This document shows, in pieces, positions 49,765 through 57,423 of a stretch of 64,000 bases of DNA; position 1 is the stretch's first letter, and each line of letters starts with the position of its first letter. The translations under genes were made by a program, and so were the position numbers. The notes under the pieces are model-generated. The model had not been told where the DNA came from. It worked only from the letters and a program-made list of their open reading frames with translations, and did no database searches. Source of the stretch: JAFGOG01 sp034429215 (GTDB lineage: Bacteria > Chloroflexota > Anaerolineae > JAAYZQ01); contig DAOUGI010000009.1 of assembly GCA_034429215.1 (NCBI GenBank), positions 99,184 through 163,183 of the forward strand, given 5' to 3'.

Positions 49765-51492
49765 TCAGTATTGTTTGTGTGCCAGCGGCAGATATGCCTT
49801 GTAGGGTCCCCCCATTGCCCGGCCCAGGCTCACCTCGTCCAGGTATAGTGTGCTCGTCACCGGATTGCTGCCCGGGGCGTGCCACAATTGCAGGTCAAGT
49901 GTCACGGTGCCGGATAAGGCGACATCCAACGGGCCGAGGTGGTAGGCCAGATGCGCCCAGCCGGGCACGTCCAGGCTAGGGGTAAAGACTCGAGTCAGCG
50001 GCAGGGTAGTGCTGAGTGTCTGGGTGACGGTGGTCAGCATGACGTTGAACCGGTCGCCGGCAGCGGTGTCCGCGGGGTTGTACCAAAAGGAGAGGACCGG
50101 CTCCCACGAATTGGTGATAACCACGCTCTGGGTTATGCCGGCCGTAAAGGTCACGCCTGCTGCCCCGCCCAATGCCAGGGCGCCGTAGCCCGTGTGTACC
50201 GGCTGGAATACAACGGTAGGCGTGATGCCCACAGAATGCCAGCCCTCCAGCCCTGCTTCGAACTCACCGTTGGTTACCGCGTCGTCGGGTGGACGGAGGG
50301 TCCAGGTAAAAGGCAGCGTTTCGGTCAGCTCCAAGGTGATGCTGTACAGCGGGGCCGGGGCCAGCCAGAAGTGATGGCTGATCGTCACTGTCTGTGGATC
50401 GGGCCAGGCCAGCATGCCTAGCCTATAGCAGCCATCGCGACTGCTGGTCGTAGTATAGGCTGTTTCGGCCGCGGCGACCGTCGCTCCACCCACAGGCAGC
50501 CCGTCGTGGCTCAGCACGCGCCCGGCCAGCCCAGATTCCAGCACCATCGTCCGCGTGTCCCCTTCAGCGCGATAGGGGCTGTGGAGGTGGGCGCCATTCT
50601 CATATTTTTGCCACACCCGTGCTCGGAAGCGGTAGGTGTGTCCCCGTTCGCCGACAAAATCCGCCTGCACCAGGTAGGTGCCGGTAATCCAATCGTGCCA
50701 GACCCCCTCTGCCTCATCCAGCCACTGCACCCCCCGCCACTTGAGCTGGGTGCCCCCCGGCGCCAGCACGGCGTTGTCCCAGTTCACCGTAAAGGTCGGG
50801 ACACCGCTGATCGCCGGCGATGTGGCGGTGATGACCGGTGTCAGGGCCAGGATGGCCGAATCGAGAAAACTCTGATTCCGGACCGCCGGATTGCCGCTCC
50901 CATCTGGGCTGCTGATGCGGATAAAGACGGTTATCGTGGGGGCCTCGGCAAAGACCGCGGTGCGCAGATCTACGCTCCAATGCCTATCTTGGCCGTCGGC
51001 CTCGCTCCAGACCACCGTCGGCGCCTGGGGATCGGTTCCGCCGGTTGGGTCCATGCCGACCTGTTTGATCATCGTCCCGTCGGCCGTGGCCTTGGCAGAC
51101 TGAAAGATGGTCAGCATTGCGGCGTGGAAGCCATAGCCCATTCCCGGCGTCAGCCCGGTCGCTTGCTGTTGGATGCCGGCCGTAAACGGCTCGCTCGCAA
51201 AAAGCATCTGTGAGGTATCGCCCTCGATGCGCTCCACCCAACCGACCCCCAGGTCGCTGTCTGCCCACACCCGGGTATCCATCCAATACGGCTCTGGCCC
51301 GTCGTAGAAGAAGCGCTGCCAGCCGCTGGCCACCTGGAGGTCTATACCCTGATATTGGCCATAGGGTGGGTCGTAGCTTTCCACACCGGGGTTGGCGATC
51401 AGTTGGTAGAACTGTGAGGTGGATCTACCAGGGCTTGAGTCGGTTGGTGGGGCGAGAACGGCCAGGGTCACTGCCACAAGAAAGGCTAACAT
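49765..51492 (-). CDS. Secreted multi-domain protein with a C-terminal YLPL tail
   Basis: A 575-residue exported protein of unknown function. A hydrophobic N-terminal segment (MLAFLVAVTLAVLAP) is followed by a galactose-binding-like beta domain (about 30-200: NPGVESYDPPYG...), an FN3-like domain (about 210-310), a carboxypeptidase-regulatory-like repeat (SGLAGRVLSHDGLPVGGATV..., about 316-385) and a second jelly-roll domain (TNGEFEAGLEGWHSVG..., about 405-560). The chain ends GPYKAYLPLAHKQY. There is no catalytic motif; it is probably a surface-binding protein. The signal peptide lacks the usual basic N-terminal residues. It is convergent with the radical SAM gene, with only 1 base between stops. 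Confidence 0.75.
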   Translation of the reverse strand: MLAFLVAVTLAVLAPPTDSSPGRSTSQFYQLIANPGVESYDPPYGQYQGIDLQVASGWQRFFYDGPEPYWMDTRVWADSDLGVGWVERIEGDTSQMLFASEPFTAGIQQQATGLTPGMGYGFHAAMLTIFQSAKATADGTMIKQVGMDPTGGTDPQAPTVVWSEADGQDRHWSVDLRTAVFAEAPTITVFIRISSPDGSGNPAVRNQSFLDSAILALTPVITATSPAISGVPTFTVNWDNAVLAPGGTQLKWRGVQWLDEAEGVWHDWITGTYLVQADFVGERGHTYRFRARVWQKYENGAHLHSPYRAEGDTRTMVLESGLAGRVLSHDGLPVGGATVAAAETAYTTTSSRDGCYRLGMLAWPDPQTVTISHHFWLAPAPLYSITLELTETLPFTWTLRPPDDAVTNGEFEAGLEGWHSVGITPTVVFQPVHTGYGALALGGAAGVTFTAGITQSVVITNSWEPVLSFWYNPADTAAGDRFNVMLTTVTQTLSTTLPLTRVFTPSLDVPGWAHLAYHLGPLDVALSGTVTLDLQLWHAPGSNPVTSTLYLDEVSLGRAMGGPYKAYLPLAHKQY

Positions 51493-51555
51493 TCTGTTCC
51501 AATCCTTGTCAATCGCAGCCGGTCGGACCAGGACGGTTCCCGGTCCCCTTGGTTC

Positions 51556-52305
51556 TTAACGGGCTTGGGCCAAAGCGGCCAGGATCGTGTTAGCCCACAG
51601 GTCGGCGCCCCGGCTGTTCAGGTGAAGTCCGTCAAAGGTGAGGTGCAACTGGCGGCGCTGGCTTATCTCGTCGGGGGAGGTGGCCCCCAGCCGCTGCCGG
51701 TCCATCATGGTAAACAGCAATTCCCCGGCGACATAGGCTGATGGCTGGGGTAGGGGGGCTAGCTCGTCGACGAACGCTTGCCACACATCGGCTACCGGTA
51801 CGCCACAGTCAGTGGCGACGCGCTTGATCGTGCCGTTGAGCCGGGCCATTTGGCGGTTCTGCGGCATGGACAGCCGCTCGCCGCTTCCGCTGGTCGTGCA
51901 TACCAGAACTCGGGCGCCTGCCTGGCGGCTTGCCTTGTCGATCAGCGTCCTGTACAGCGCAGCGAACTGGTCCAGGTCGGTGGTCGGCGCTTGGCCATAC
52001 TGGATGCGCCGTACCAGGGCCCACACCCTCCAGATTAGGCTGTGAGATGTGAGCCATGGAATCCACACGTCGTTGCAGCCGATGGCCAGGATCACCCAGT
52101 CTGGCCGGTGCTGGCGGAGGGGAACGTCGATCCGGTTCAGCAGCGCCTTGATTGTGTCTGCGCCTCGACCCGCGTTGACGACCTGCCCGGTTAGCCCTGC
52201 TTCACTGCGCTGCAGGGCAGCGGCGACCCGCGTTACATAACTCTCGCCGTAGGTGCCCTCGGTCAGGCTGTCGCCGGCAAAGAGGTAGACAGACGTTTTG
52301 CGCAT
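51556..52305 (-). CDS. SGNH/GDSL hydrolase
   Basis: A 249-residue cytoplasmic or surface hydrolase. Block I is FAGDSLTEGTYGESY (nucleophile Ser near 13), block II is NAGRGADT, block III is GCNDVWIP (Asn in GxND near 78), and block V is FDGLHLNSRGADLWA with the catalytic Asp and His (D-x-x-H near 228-231). It belongs to the SGNH superfamily of esterases and lipases; the natural substrate is unknown. It follows a small membrane protein gene by 15 bases and precedes a secreted protein by 63 bases, all on the minus strand. Confidence 0.92.
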   Translation of the reverse strand: MRKTSVYLFAGDSLTEGTYGESYVTRVAAALQRSEAGLTGQVVNAGRGADTIKALLNRIDVPLRQHRPDWVILAIGCNDVWIPWLTSHSLIWRVWALVRRIQYGQAPTTDLDQFAALYRTLIDKASRQAGARVLVCTTSGSGERLSMPQNRQMARLNGTIKRVATDCGVPVADVWQAFVDELAPLPQPSAYVAGELLFTMMDRQRLGATSPDEISQRRQLHLTFDGLHLNSRGADLWANTILAALAQAR

Positions 52306-52320
52306 GGGGGGTGTGAGCCT

Positions 52321-52767
52321 CTATGCCGGCTTTGTCCGTGTCAACCGGGCAAGAAGCGCACCGGCGGCAGCCATGAGCCCGCCCAGCATAAAACCTTGCA
52401 GCCAGACGGTTGGGTACACGCTGAGGGGGGGGCGGTTGCCGTTCAGGCGCTTACCCCATCCCAGATGGCGCAGGATCAGTGTCAGGGTGGGCGCCACAGC
52501 GCCGGCCAACCCGCCGGCCAGGAAAGCGTCCTCGTTGCTGAAACCATAGCGCTTGACGCCAATCCAGCCGATGCGCCCCCAAGTCAGCCCGCTCAACGCC
52601 CCGAGAGCATTTTGCGCCCCAGTCAGGTTGTTGCGATGCCAGCGCATCAGGCGCGCTATGGTCGGCAGGGCGATAATCCAGCTCAGGGTGGTGACTATTG
52701 TCTCGCGCGCCAGGCGCCAGCGAGGCAACCATCCTTGAACGGTGTTCAAACCGTTGGAGGTGGTCAT
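52321..52767 (-). CDS. Membrane protein of unknown function
   Basis: A 148-residue protein with a hydrophilic N terminus (MTTSNGLNTVQGWLPRWRLA) and about three hydrophobic segments (SWIIALPTIARLM, AFLAGGLAGAVAPTLTLIL and VWLQGFMLGGLMAAAGALLA). I do not recognise a family. The start is fixed by CAGGAG 10 bases upstream. It is the first gene of the minus-strand unit with the SGNH hydrolase and has a clear promoter. Confidence 0.65.
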   Translation of the reverse strand: MTTSNGLNTVQGWLPRWRLARETIVTTLSWIIALPTIARLMRWHRNNLTGAQNALGALSGLTWGRIGWIGVKRYGFSNEDAFLAGGLAGAVAPTLTLILRHLGWGKRLNGNRPPLSVYPTVWLQGFMLGGLMAAAGALLARLTRTKPA

Positions 52768-52798
52768 CGATGTTTCTCCTGCGGTCATCATGGCAAAT

Positions 52799-52827
52799 AG
52801 TATAATCGAAAGCGGGTTGTGTGTCAA
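52799..52827 (-). promoter_or_regulatory. Sigma70-type promoter for the membrane protein / SGNH unit
   Basis: Minus-strand TTGACA, 17-base spacer, TATACT. Confidence 0.75.
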
Positions 52828-52874
52828 CCACTAGGGGTTGGCACACTTTTTTGGCTCACTAGCGCCCCCTATCT

Positions 52875-52902
52875 TTGCATTTGTGCAAAACCTGTGTATA
52901 AT
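52875..52902 (+). promoter_or_regulatory. Sigma70-type promoter for the SPFH operon
   Basis: TTGCAT, 16-base spacer, TATAAT, about 120 bases upstream of ATG 53021. The long leader is otherwise featureless. Confidence 0.6.
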
Positions 52903-53020
52903 AATTTCGGCTTTGCTCCCTAAGCTGTGATCTCGCTGCCGCGGGCGTCCGAATAGTCGGTCGCCGGCCAGCAGCGATGACCTAGGTGCGAACCGAATAC
53001 CAAGGAGGTAGAAACGCAAA

Positions 53021-53548
53021 ATGGACCTACGGGAAGTAGTTCAAGGCGACATGCGGGGCCTGGAAAAGCTGATGGCCAAGCTCCCGGGCTTCAAGGGTTA
53101 CAAACAGAAAGAGACGCGCCGCGAGGCCGACAAGCTGCTGCGCATGGAAGTGGCGGCCAAGTTGGATGAGCAGCGCAAGCGGGTGGCCGATCTTCAGATG
53201 CAGCTCATCACCGGCGGCCAGATCGAGTGGCTCGACGACTTGGAGCGGGCAGTGATGAAGATGCAGGGTCTCATCGACCGCATCCGGACCGCATCCTACG
53301 GCTATGCCGGCCTGTTCGATGCAGTCAAGGTCAAAGAGGAGCAGTTGGACGCCCTGTACGAGTTTGACAACACCATGTTTGACTCGGTGGCCGAGATTGC
53401 CACTGCCGTCGACAAAGTGACGTCGGCGATTACGTCGCAGGAAGGTGTCGGGGTCGCCATTGCCGGGCTCGTTCTCGAAGCGGAGCAGGCCGCCCTGACC
53501 TTTGGGCATCGCAACGAAGCGATCCTCCAGTCCCAAACTGTCGGGTAA
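53021..53548 (+). CDS. Helical protein of unknown function encoded with an SPFH protein
   Basis: A 175-residue soluble, largely helical protein. A positively charged N-terminal part (LPGFKGYKQKETRREADKLLR) is followed by a coiled-coil-like region (about 40-100: MEVAAKLDEQRKRVADLQMQ...) and a C-terminal part with Glu/Asp clusters. I recognise no family with certainty. A perfect Shine-Dalgarno (AGGAGGT) lies 11 bases upstream. It lies 59 bases before the SPFH gene, and they are almost certainly cotranscribed, so it probably works with the SPFH protein. Confidence 0.7.
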   Translation: MDLREVVQGDMRGLEKLMAKLPGFKGYKQKETRREADKLLRMEVAAKLDEQRKRVADLQMQLITGGQIEWLDDLERAVMKMQGLIDRIRTASYGYAGLFDAVKVKEEQLDALYEFDNTMFDSVAEIATAVDKVTSAITSQEGVGVAIAGLVLEAEQAALTFGHRNEAILQSQTVG

Positions 53549-53607
53549 ACCAGCACACGCAGGGCAGACCATGCGTGGCACCAAAACTATTCGGGAGGTA
53601 ACTGACA

Positions 53608-54675
53608 ATGGCGCGAATCATTGATGTGATCGAAGTTCCGGATCAACAACCGGAAGAGATGGTCCGGCGAGTGCCGCAGTACGGAGCCGGTGACTTTCGT
53701 CTGGGCTCGCAGGTGATCGTCCGTGAGTACCAGCAGGCGGTCTTTTTCCGCGACGGCAAGGCGCTTGACACCTTTGGGCCGGGGCGGCATACTATCACCA
53801 CCGCCAACCTGCCCTTGCTTTCCACCTTGATCGGCATGGCCACCGGCGGCAAGACCCCTTTTACCGCAGAGGCCTATTTCGTCAGCATGCGCGAGTTCCT
53901 GGATCACAAATGGGGAACTTCCGAGCCGATAGCCCTGCGCGACGCCGACCTGGGCCTGGTCCGGCTGCGGGCCTTTGGCACCTATTCTATCCAGATAAGC
54001 GATCCGGCCCTGTTTGTCAACAAGATCGTCGGCGCGCAAGGTCTGTACGAAACCAAGCAGATCACCGACTTCCTGCGGGGGATCATCGTCGCCAAGCTGA
54101 CCGATCTGCTGGGCGAGATGAAAAAGGGCCTGTTTGACCTGCCGGCTCTGTACGACGAAATCGGCGCCGGAAGCAAGGTCAAAGTCGGCGATGACTTTTC
54201 CAACCTGGGCATCCAGCTCAAGACCCTGTACGTCAACTCGATCAGCCCGACCGAAGAGACGGCCAAGGCGATCGACGAGCGGGCCTCGATGGGCGCCATC
54301 GGTGACATGAACAAGTACCTGCAATACCAGACGGCCAAAGGCATCCGCGACGCAGCCGCGTCGGGTGGCGGCGGCATGGCCGGCGCGGGCGTGGGCCTTG
54401 GCGCGGGCGTGGGCATGGGCGCCGTCATGGCCCAACAAATGGCCCAGATGACGGGCGTGCAGGCCGGCCAACAGGCGGCGGCGCCCGGCGCGCCGGCAGC
54501 GGCTGCCGCGGCGGCCGTGCCCGAGATCATGACCCTGTCTGAGGCGGCGACCTACATGCGCGTCACCGAAGAGGACATACTGGCCATTATCCAGAGCGGC
54601 GAGCTCAAGGCCAAAAAGATCGGCGCCAGCTACCGGATCAGCAAGAAAGCGATAGACGCTTACCTGTCCGAATAG
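53608..54675 (+). CDS. SPFH-domain protein fused to an excisionase-type helix-turn-helix
   Basis: A 355-residue protein. Residues about 1-245 form an SPFH/YdjI-like domain (LGSQVIVREYQQAVFFRDGKALDTFGPG-type opening, KTPFTAEAYFV and DADLGLVRLRAFGTYSIQI). Residues about 250-305 are a Gly/Ala/Met/Gln-rich flexible linker. Residues about 307-355 form a MerR/excisionase HTH (MTLSEAATYMRVTEEDI, GELKAKKIGASYRISKKAI). SPFH proteins oligomerise on membranes, whereas this HTH type usually binds DNA; the combination is unusual. There is no N-terminal membrane helix, so it may be soluble. It is cotranscribed with the preceding gene and followed by a strong terminator. Confidence 0.9.
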   Translation: MARIIDVIEVPDQQPEEMVRRVPQYGAGDFRLGSQVIVREYQQAVFFRDGKALDTFGPGRHTITTANLPLLSTLIGMATGGKTPFTAEAYFVSMREFLDHKWGTSEPIALRDADLGLVRLRAFGTYSIQISDPALFVNKIVGAQGLYETKQITDFLRGIIVAKLTDLLGEMKKGLFDLPALYDEIGAGSKVKVGDDFSNLGIQLKTLYVNSISPTEETAKAIDERASMGAIGDMNKYLQYQTAKGIRDAAASGGGGMAGAGVGLGAGVGMGAVMAQQMAQMTGVQAGQQAAAPGAPAAAAAAAVPEIMTLSEAATYMRVTEEDILAIIQSGELKAKKIGASYRISKKAIDAYLSE

Positions 54676-54705
54676 CGGGAGCCGTTTTATCGCTGTCGGT
54701 AACCA

Positions 54706-54737
54706 AGCAGGAGAGTGGTCCTGTCCACTCTCCTGCT
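54706..54737 (+). terminator. Intrinsic terminator of the SPFH operon
   Basis: A perfect 13-bp stem (AGCAGGAGAGTGG / CCACTCTCCTGCT) with a 6-base loop and a CTTTCT tail, 30 bases after the SPFH gene. Confidence 0.88.
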
Positions 54738-54773
54738 CTTTCTAATCCATCAGCCGAAATACAGAGGCAGCCT

Positions 54774-55649
54774 ATGTGGCAAGCGTACGAGATCGCGACC
54801 TCAGTTGAGGGAGCGCTGGCTATATTGACCCGCTACGGCGGGCGCGCCCAGCTCATCGCCGGCGGCACGGACCTGATCATCGAGCTGCAGGAGGGCAAGC
54901 GCCAGGTCGAGTGCCTGGTGGACGTCACCCGTATCCCCGGCCTGAACCAGATCGCGCAGCAGGGCGACTGGATCGTGCTCGGCGCCGGCGTCACTTTCCG
55001 CCAGATCAAAGAGTCGCCGCTGGTGCAGCAGCACGCCCGGGTGCTGGCCGAGGCGGCCGCGAGTGTGGCCGCCCTCCAGATCCAGGCCGTCGCTACACTG
55101 GCCGGCAATGTGGTCAATGGCATGCCGGCCGCCGACGGCAGTGTCGCCCTGGTTGCCCTCGATGCCGAAGCCGAGATTGCCGACAGCGGCGGGCGCGCCT
55201 GGCGGCCGGTCGGCGACCTGTTCCTGGGACCGGGCCGGTCGGCCGTGGACTCGACGCGGCAGATGGTCACCGCCATCCGCTTCCCGGCACTGGGCGCCGG
55301 GCAGGGCTCAGCGTGGGGGCGGATCGGCCGGCGGCGGGCGCTGACGCTGCCCATTCTGAATTGTGGTGTGAGCGTCGGCCTGGACGGCAGCTGCGAGCGA
55401 CTCGCCTGGGCTCGCATTAGCCTCGGACCGGTGGCGACGGTGCCCTTCCGGGCGCGTGAGGCAGAGGCGTTTCTGGCTGGGCAGCCGGCCGGCGAAGAAA
55501 TCTACAGCCAGGCCGCCGAGATCGCCGCCGGCGAGTGCCACCCCCGCAGCAGCCTGCTGCGCGCGTCCAAGGAATACCGGATCGAGACCCTAAAGGTCCT
55601 GATCCGCCGCGGCCTCACCCAGGCGGTGGATCAGGCCAGGTCAGTCTAA
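54774..55649 (+). CDS. FAD-binding subunit of a xanthine-dehydrogenase/CO-dehydrogenase-type enzyme
   Basis: A 291-residue CoxM/XdhB-like protein. The FAD-binding motifs are AQLIAGGTDLIIELQEGKR (about 25-43) and VATLAGNVVNGMPAADGSV (about 107-125), followed by a C-terminal CO_deh_flav_C domain (GAWRxxxxR-like FGRIGRRRALTLPILNC and SLGPVATVPFRAREAEAFL). In the three-subunit enzymes it passes electrons from the [2Fe-2S] subunit to FAD. It is 28 bases upstream of the [2Fe-2S] subunit gene. The molybdopterin subunit, usually adjacent, is missing from this window. Confidence 0.93.
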   Translation: MWQAYEIATSVEGALAILTRYGGRAQLIAGGTDLIIELQEGKRQVECLVDVTRIPGLNQIAQQGDWIVLGAGVTFRQIKESPLVQQHARVLAEAAASVAALQIQAVATLAGNVVNGMPAADGSVALVALDAEAEIADSGGRAWRPVGDLFLGPGRSAVDSTRQMVTAIRFPALGAGQGSAWGRIGRRRALTLPILNCGVSVGLDGSCERLAWARISLGPVATVPFRAREAEAFLAGQPAGEEIYSQAAEIAAGECHPRSSLLRASKEYRIETLKVLIRRGLTQAVDQARSV

Positions 55650-55674
55650 AATCCGCAATCCGAAATCCAAAATC
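55648..55674. repeat. Dispersed AATCCAAAATC-type repeat, copy 3
   Basis: AAAATCCGCAATCCGAAATC and following bases lie between the two dehydrogenase subunit genes, just before ATG 55678. Same family as at 7362-7387 and 12730-12769. Confidence 0.65.
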
Positions 55675-55677
55675 TGG

Positions 55678-56193
55678 ATGAGGGCCAGCCCGTTCGCAGT
55701 GGAGATTGAAACCTTGAACCAAGCCAACACATATCCTCTAACCATGCGGGTCAACGGCCGCGACGTGACCGTGGACGTCGGCGCCGACGAGCTGTTGGTC
55801 GACGTCCTCCGCGACCGCCTGGGCTTGACCGGCACCAAGATCGGCTGCGGCCAGGGCGAGTGCGGCGCGTGCACCATTATCATGGGCGGCCAGCCGGTGC
55901 TGTCGTGCCTGTTGCCGGCGCTGCGCGCCCAGGGCCAAGAGATCACCACCATCGAGGGCTTGAGCGATGGCGATACCTTGCACCCGCTCCAGCAGGCCTT
56001 TGTCGACCATGGCGCCGTGCAGTGTGGCTACTGCACGCCGGGGTTCATCATGTCGGCCAAGGCCCTGCTCGACGTGAACCCTCACCCGACACGGGATCAG
56101 ATCAAAGAAGCCATCGCCGGCAACCTGTGCCGGTGTACCGGCTATGCCAAGATCGTGGAAGCGATTGAAGCGGTGGCCGGGGATACCGCCTAG
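55678..56193 (+). CDS. [2Fe-2S] subunit of a xanthine-dehydrogenase/CO-dehydrogenase-type enzyme
   Basis: A 171-residue CoxS/XdhC-type iron-sulfur subunit. The first [2Fe-2S] cluster is in an N-terminal ferredoxin-like domain (GCGQGECGACTIIMGG, cysteines near 57, 62, 65 and SCLL near 77). The second is in the C-terminal helical domain (GYCTPGFIMSAKALLD near 117 and NLCRCTGYAKIVEAIE near 149-151). It mediates electron transfer between molybdenum and FAD. The start is uncertain: ATG 55678 lies directly after a repeat and lacks a ribosome-binding site; TTG 55714 or ATG 55744 are alternatives. Confidence 0.93.
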   Translation: MRASPFAVEIETLNQANTYPLTMRVNGRDVTVDVGADELLVDVLRDRLGLTGTKIGCGQGECGACTIIMGGQPVLSCLLPALRAQGQEITTIEGLSDGDTLHPLQQAFVDHGAVQCGYCTPGFIMSAKALLDVNPHPTRDQIKEAIAGNLCRCTGYAKIVEAIEAVAGDTA

Positions 56194-56247
56194 CCCCACC
56201 CTAGATTGCGAGCCGGACGCAGGAGCCCTGTTCTCGACGAGGATTAG

Positions 56248-57417
56248 ATGACCCAAGAATACGATCCCCTTGCCTCAGTTCAGGCTGCCGGCCCGCCGGG
56301 AACAATCTCGTTCATTTATGGCCTGCCGGCCCCCGAGACCTTCCCGGTTGACGACCTGCGGCGGGCTGCCGAGGTCGTCTTTCAGGAGCGAGCAGCCTTG
56401 GCACTGCAATATGGCCCCGAGCAGGGCTATGGCCCCTTGATCGACCATATTCGCCACAAGCTGGCCCGCGACGAGGGACTGGCCCTGGAGCGCCCGCAGA
56501 TCATGATCACCGGCGGCTCGGCCCAGGCCATCGACCACCTGTGCACCCTCTTTACCCGACCGGGTGACCTGGTCCTGGTCGAGGCTCCGACTTACCATGA
56601 GACCCTGCAGCTCTTCCGCGACCATGGCCTGCGCCCTCTTCAAGTCGCCACCGACGACGGCGGCCTGCAGGTCGAGGCGTTGGCCGCCCGCCTGGAGGCC
56701 CTGACCCGGCGCGGCGAGCGGGCGCGGCTGTTGTACGTCATTCCCAATTTTCAGAACCCCAGCGGCATCACCCTGGCCGGCGACCGCCGCCGGGCGGTGC
56801 TGGACCTGGCCGAGCGCTACGATCTCCTGGTCGTCGAGGATGACGTCTACCGTGACCTGGCCTACGGTGATGAGGCGCCGCCTTCCCTATTTGCTCTGGA
56901 CGGCGGCCGGCGCGTGCTGCGCATCGGCAGCTTTTCCAAGATCATGGCGCCGGGCCTGCGGCTGGGCTGGCTGATCGGCCCGCCCGGCTTGATCGAGCGG
57001 GTGATCGGCAGCGGGCTGCGCAACATGGGCGGCGGGGCCAATCCGCTGGTGGCCAACATCCTGGCCACCTATTGCCTCCAGGGTCTGTTAGAACCCCACA
57101 TCGAGCATCTGCGCCGGGTTTACCGCGAGCGGCGGGACGTGCTGCTCGATGCCCTGGCTGCCCACATGCCCCCCGGCGTGCGCTGGACCAGGCCGGGCGG
57201 CGGCTTTTTCGTCTGGCTGGCGCTCCCCGATCCGCTCAAGGCCGCCGGCGTGATCAAACGGGCCGGGGAAGCCGGGCTGATGATCCCGGGCGGAGACCCC
57301 TTCTTTGCCGAAGCGCCCACCGGCCAGTACCTGCGCCTGGCCTTTAGCTACGTCACCCCCGGCAAGATCCGCGAGGGGGTTGACATTCTGGGGTGGGTGT
57401 TGGGCCAAACGCGATGA
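56248..57417 (+). CDS. PLP-dependent aminotransferase (2-aminoadipate/MocR-like fold type I)
   Basis: A 389-residue fold-type I aminotransferase of the LysN/2-aminoadipate subgroup. Features are ISFIYGLPAPETFPVDDLR, LQYGPEQGYGPLIDHI, ITGGSAQAIDHLCTLF, IPNFQNPSGITLAGDRR (substrate-binding NPSG near 171), VVEDDVYRDLAYG (PLP-binding Asp), and RIGSFSKIMAPGLRLGWLIG with the Schiff-base lysine near 232. The GntR-type HTH of MocR regulators is absent, so it is an enzyme. Substrate likely an aromatic or dicarboxylic amino acid. It lies between the dehydrogenase subunits and the secreted GH13 genes; a functional link is not evident. Confidence 0.93.
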   Translation: MTQEYDPLASVQAAGPPGTISFIYGLPAPETFPVDDLRRAAEVVFQERAALALQYGPEQGYGPLIDHIRHKLARDEGLALERPQIMITGGSAQAIDHLCTLFTRPGDLVLVEAPTYHETLQLFRDHGLRPLQVATDDGGLQVEALAARLEALTRRGERARLLYVIPNFQNPSGITLAGDRRRAVLDLAERYDLLVVEDDVYRDLAYGDEAPPSLFALDGGRRVLRIGSFSKIMAPGLRLGWLIGPPGLIERVIGSGLRNMGGGANPLVANILATYCLQGLLEPHIEHLRRVYRERRDVLLDALAAHMPPGVRWTRPGGGFFVWLALPDPLKAAGVIKRAGEAGLMIPGGDPFFAEAPTGQYLRLAFSYVTPGKIREGVDILGWVLGQTR

Positions 57418-57423
57418 TGGACG

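Noticed and set aside
53608..54675. Excisionase domain taken as a sign of an integrated mobile element.
   Set aside because: The HTH is fused to SPFH and no integrase, att site or phage gene is nearby.
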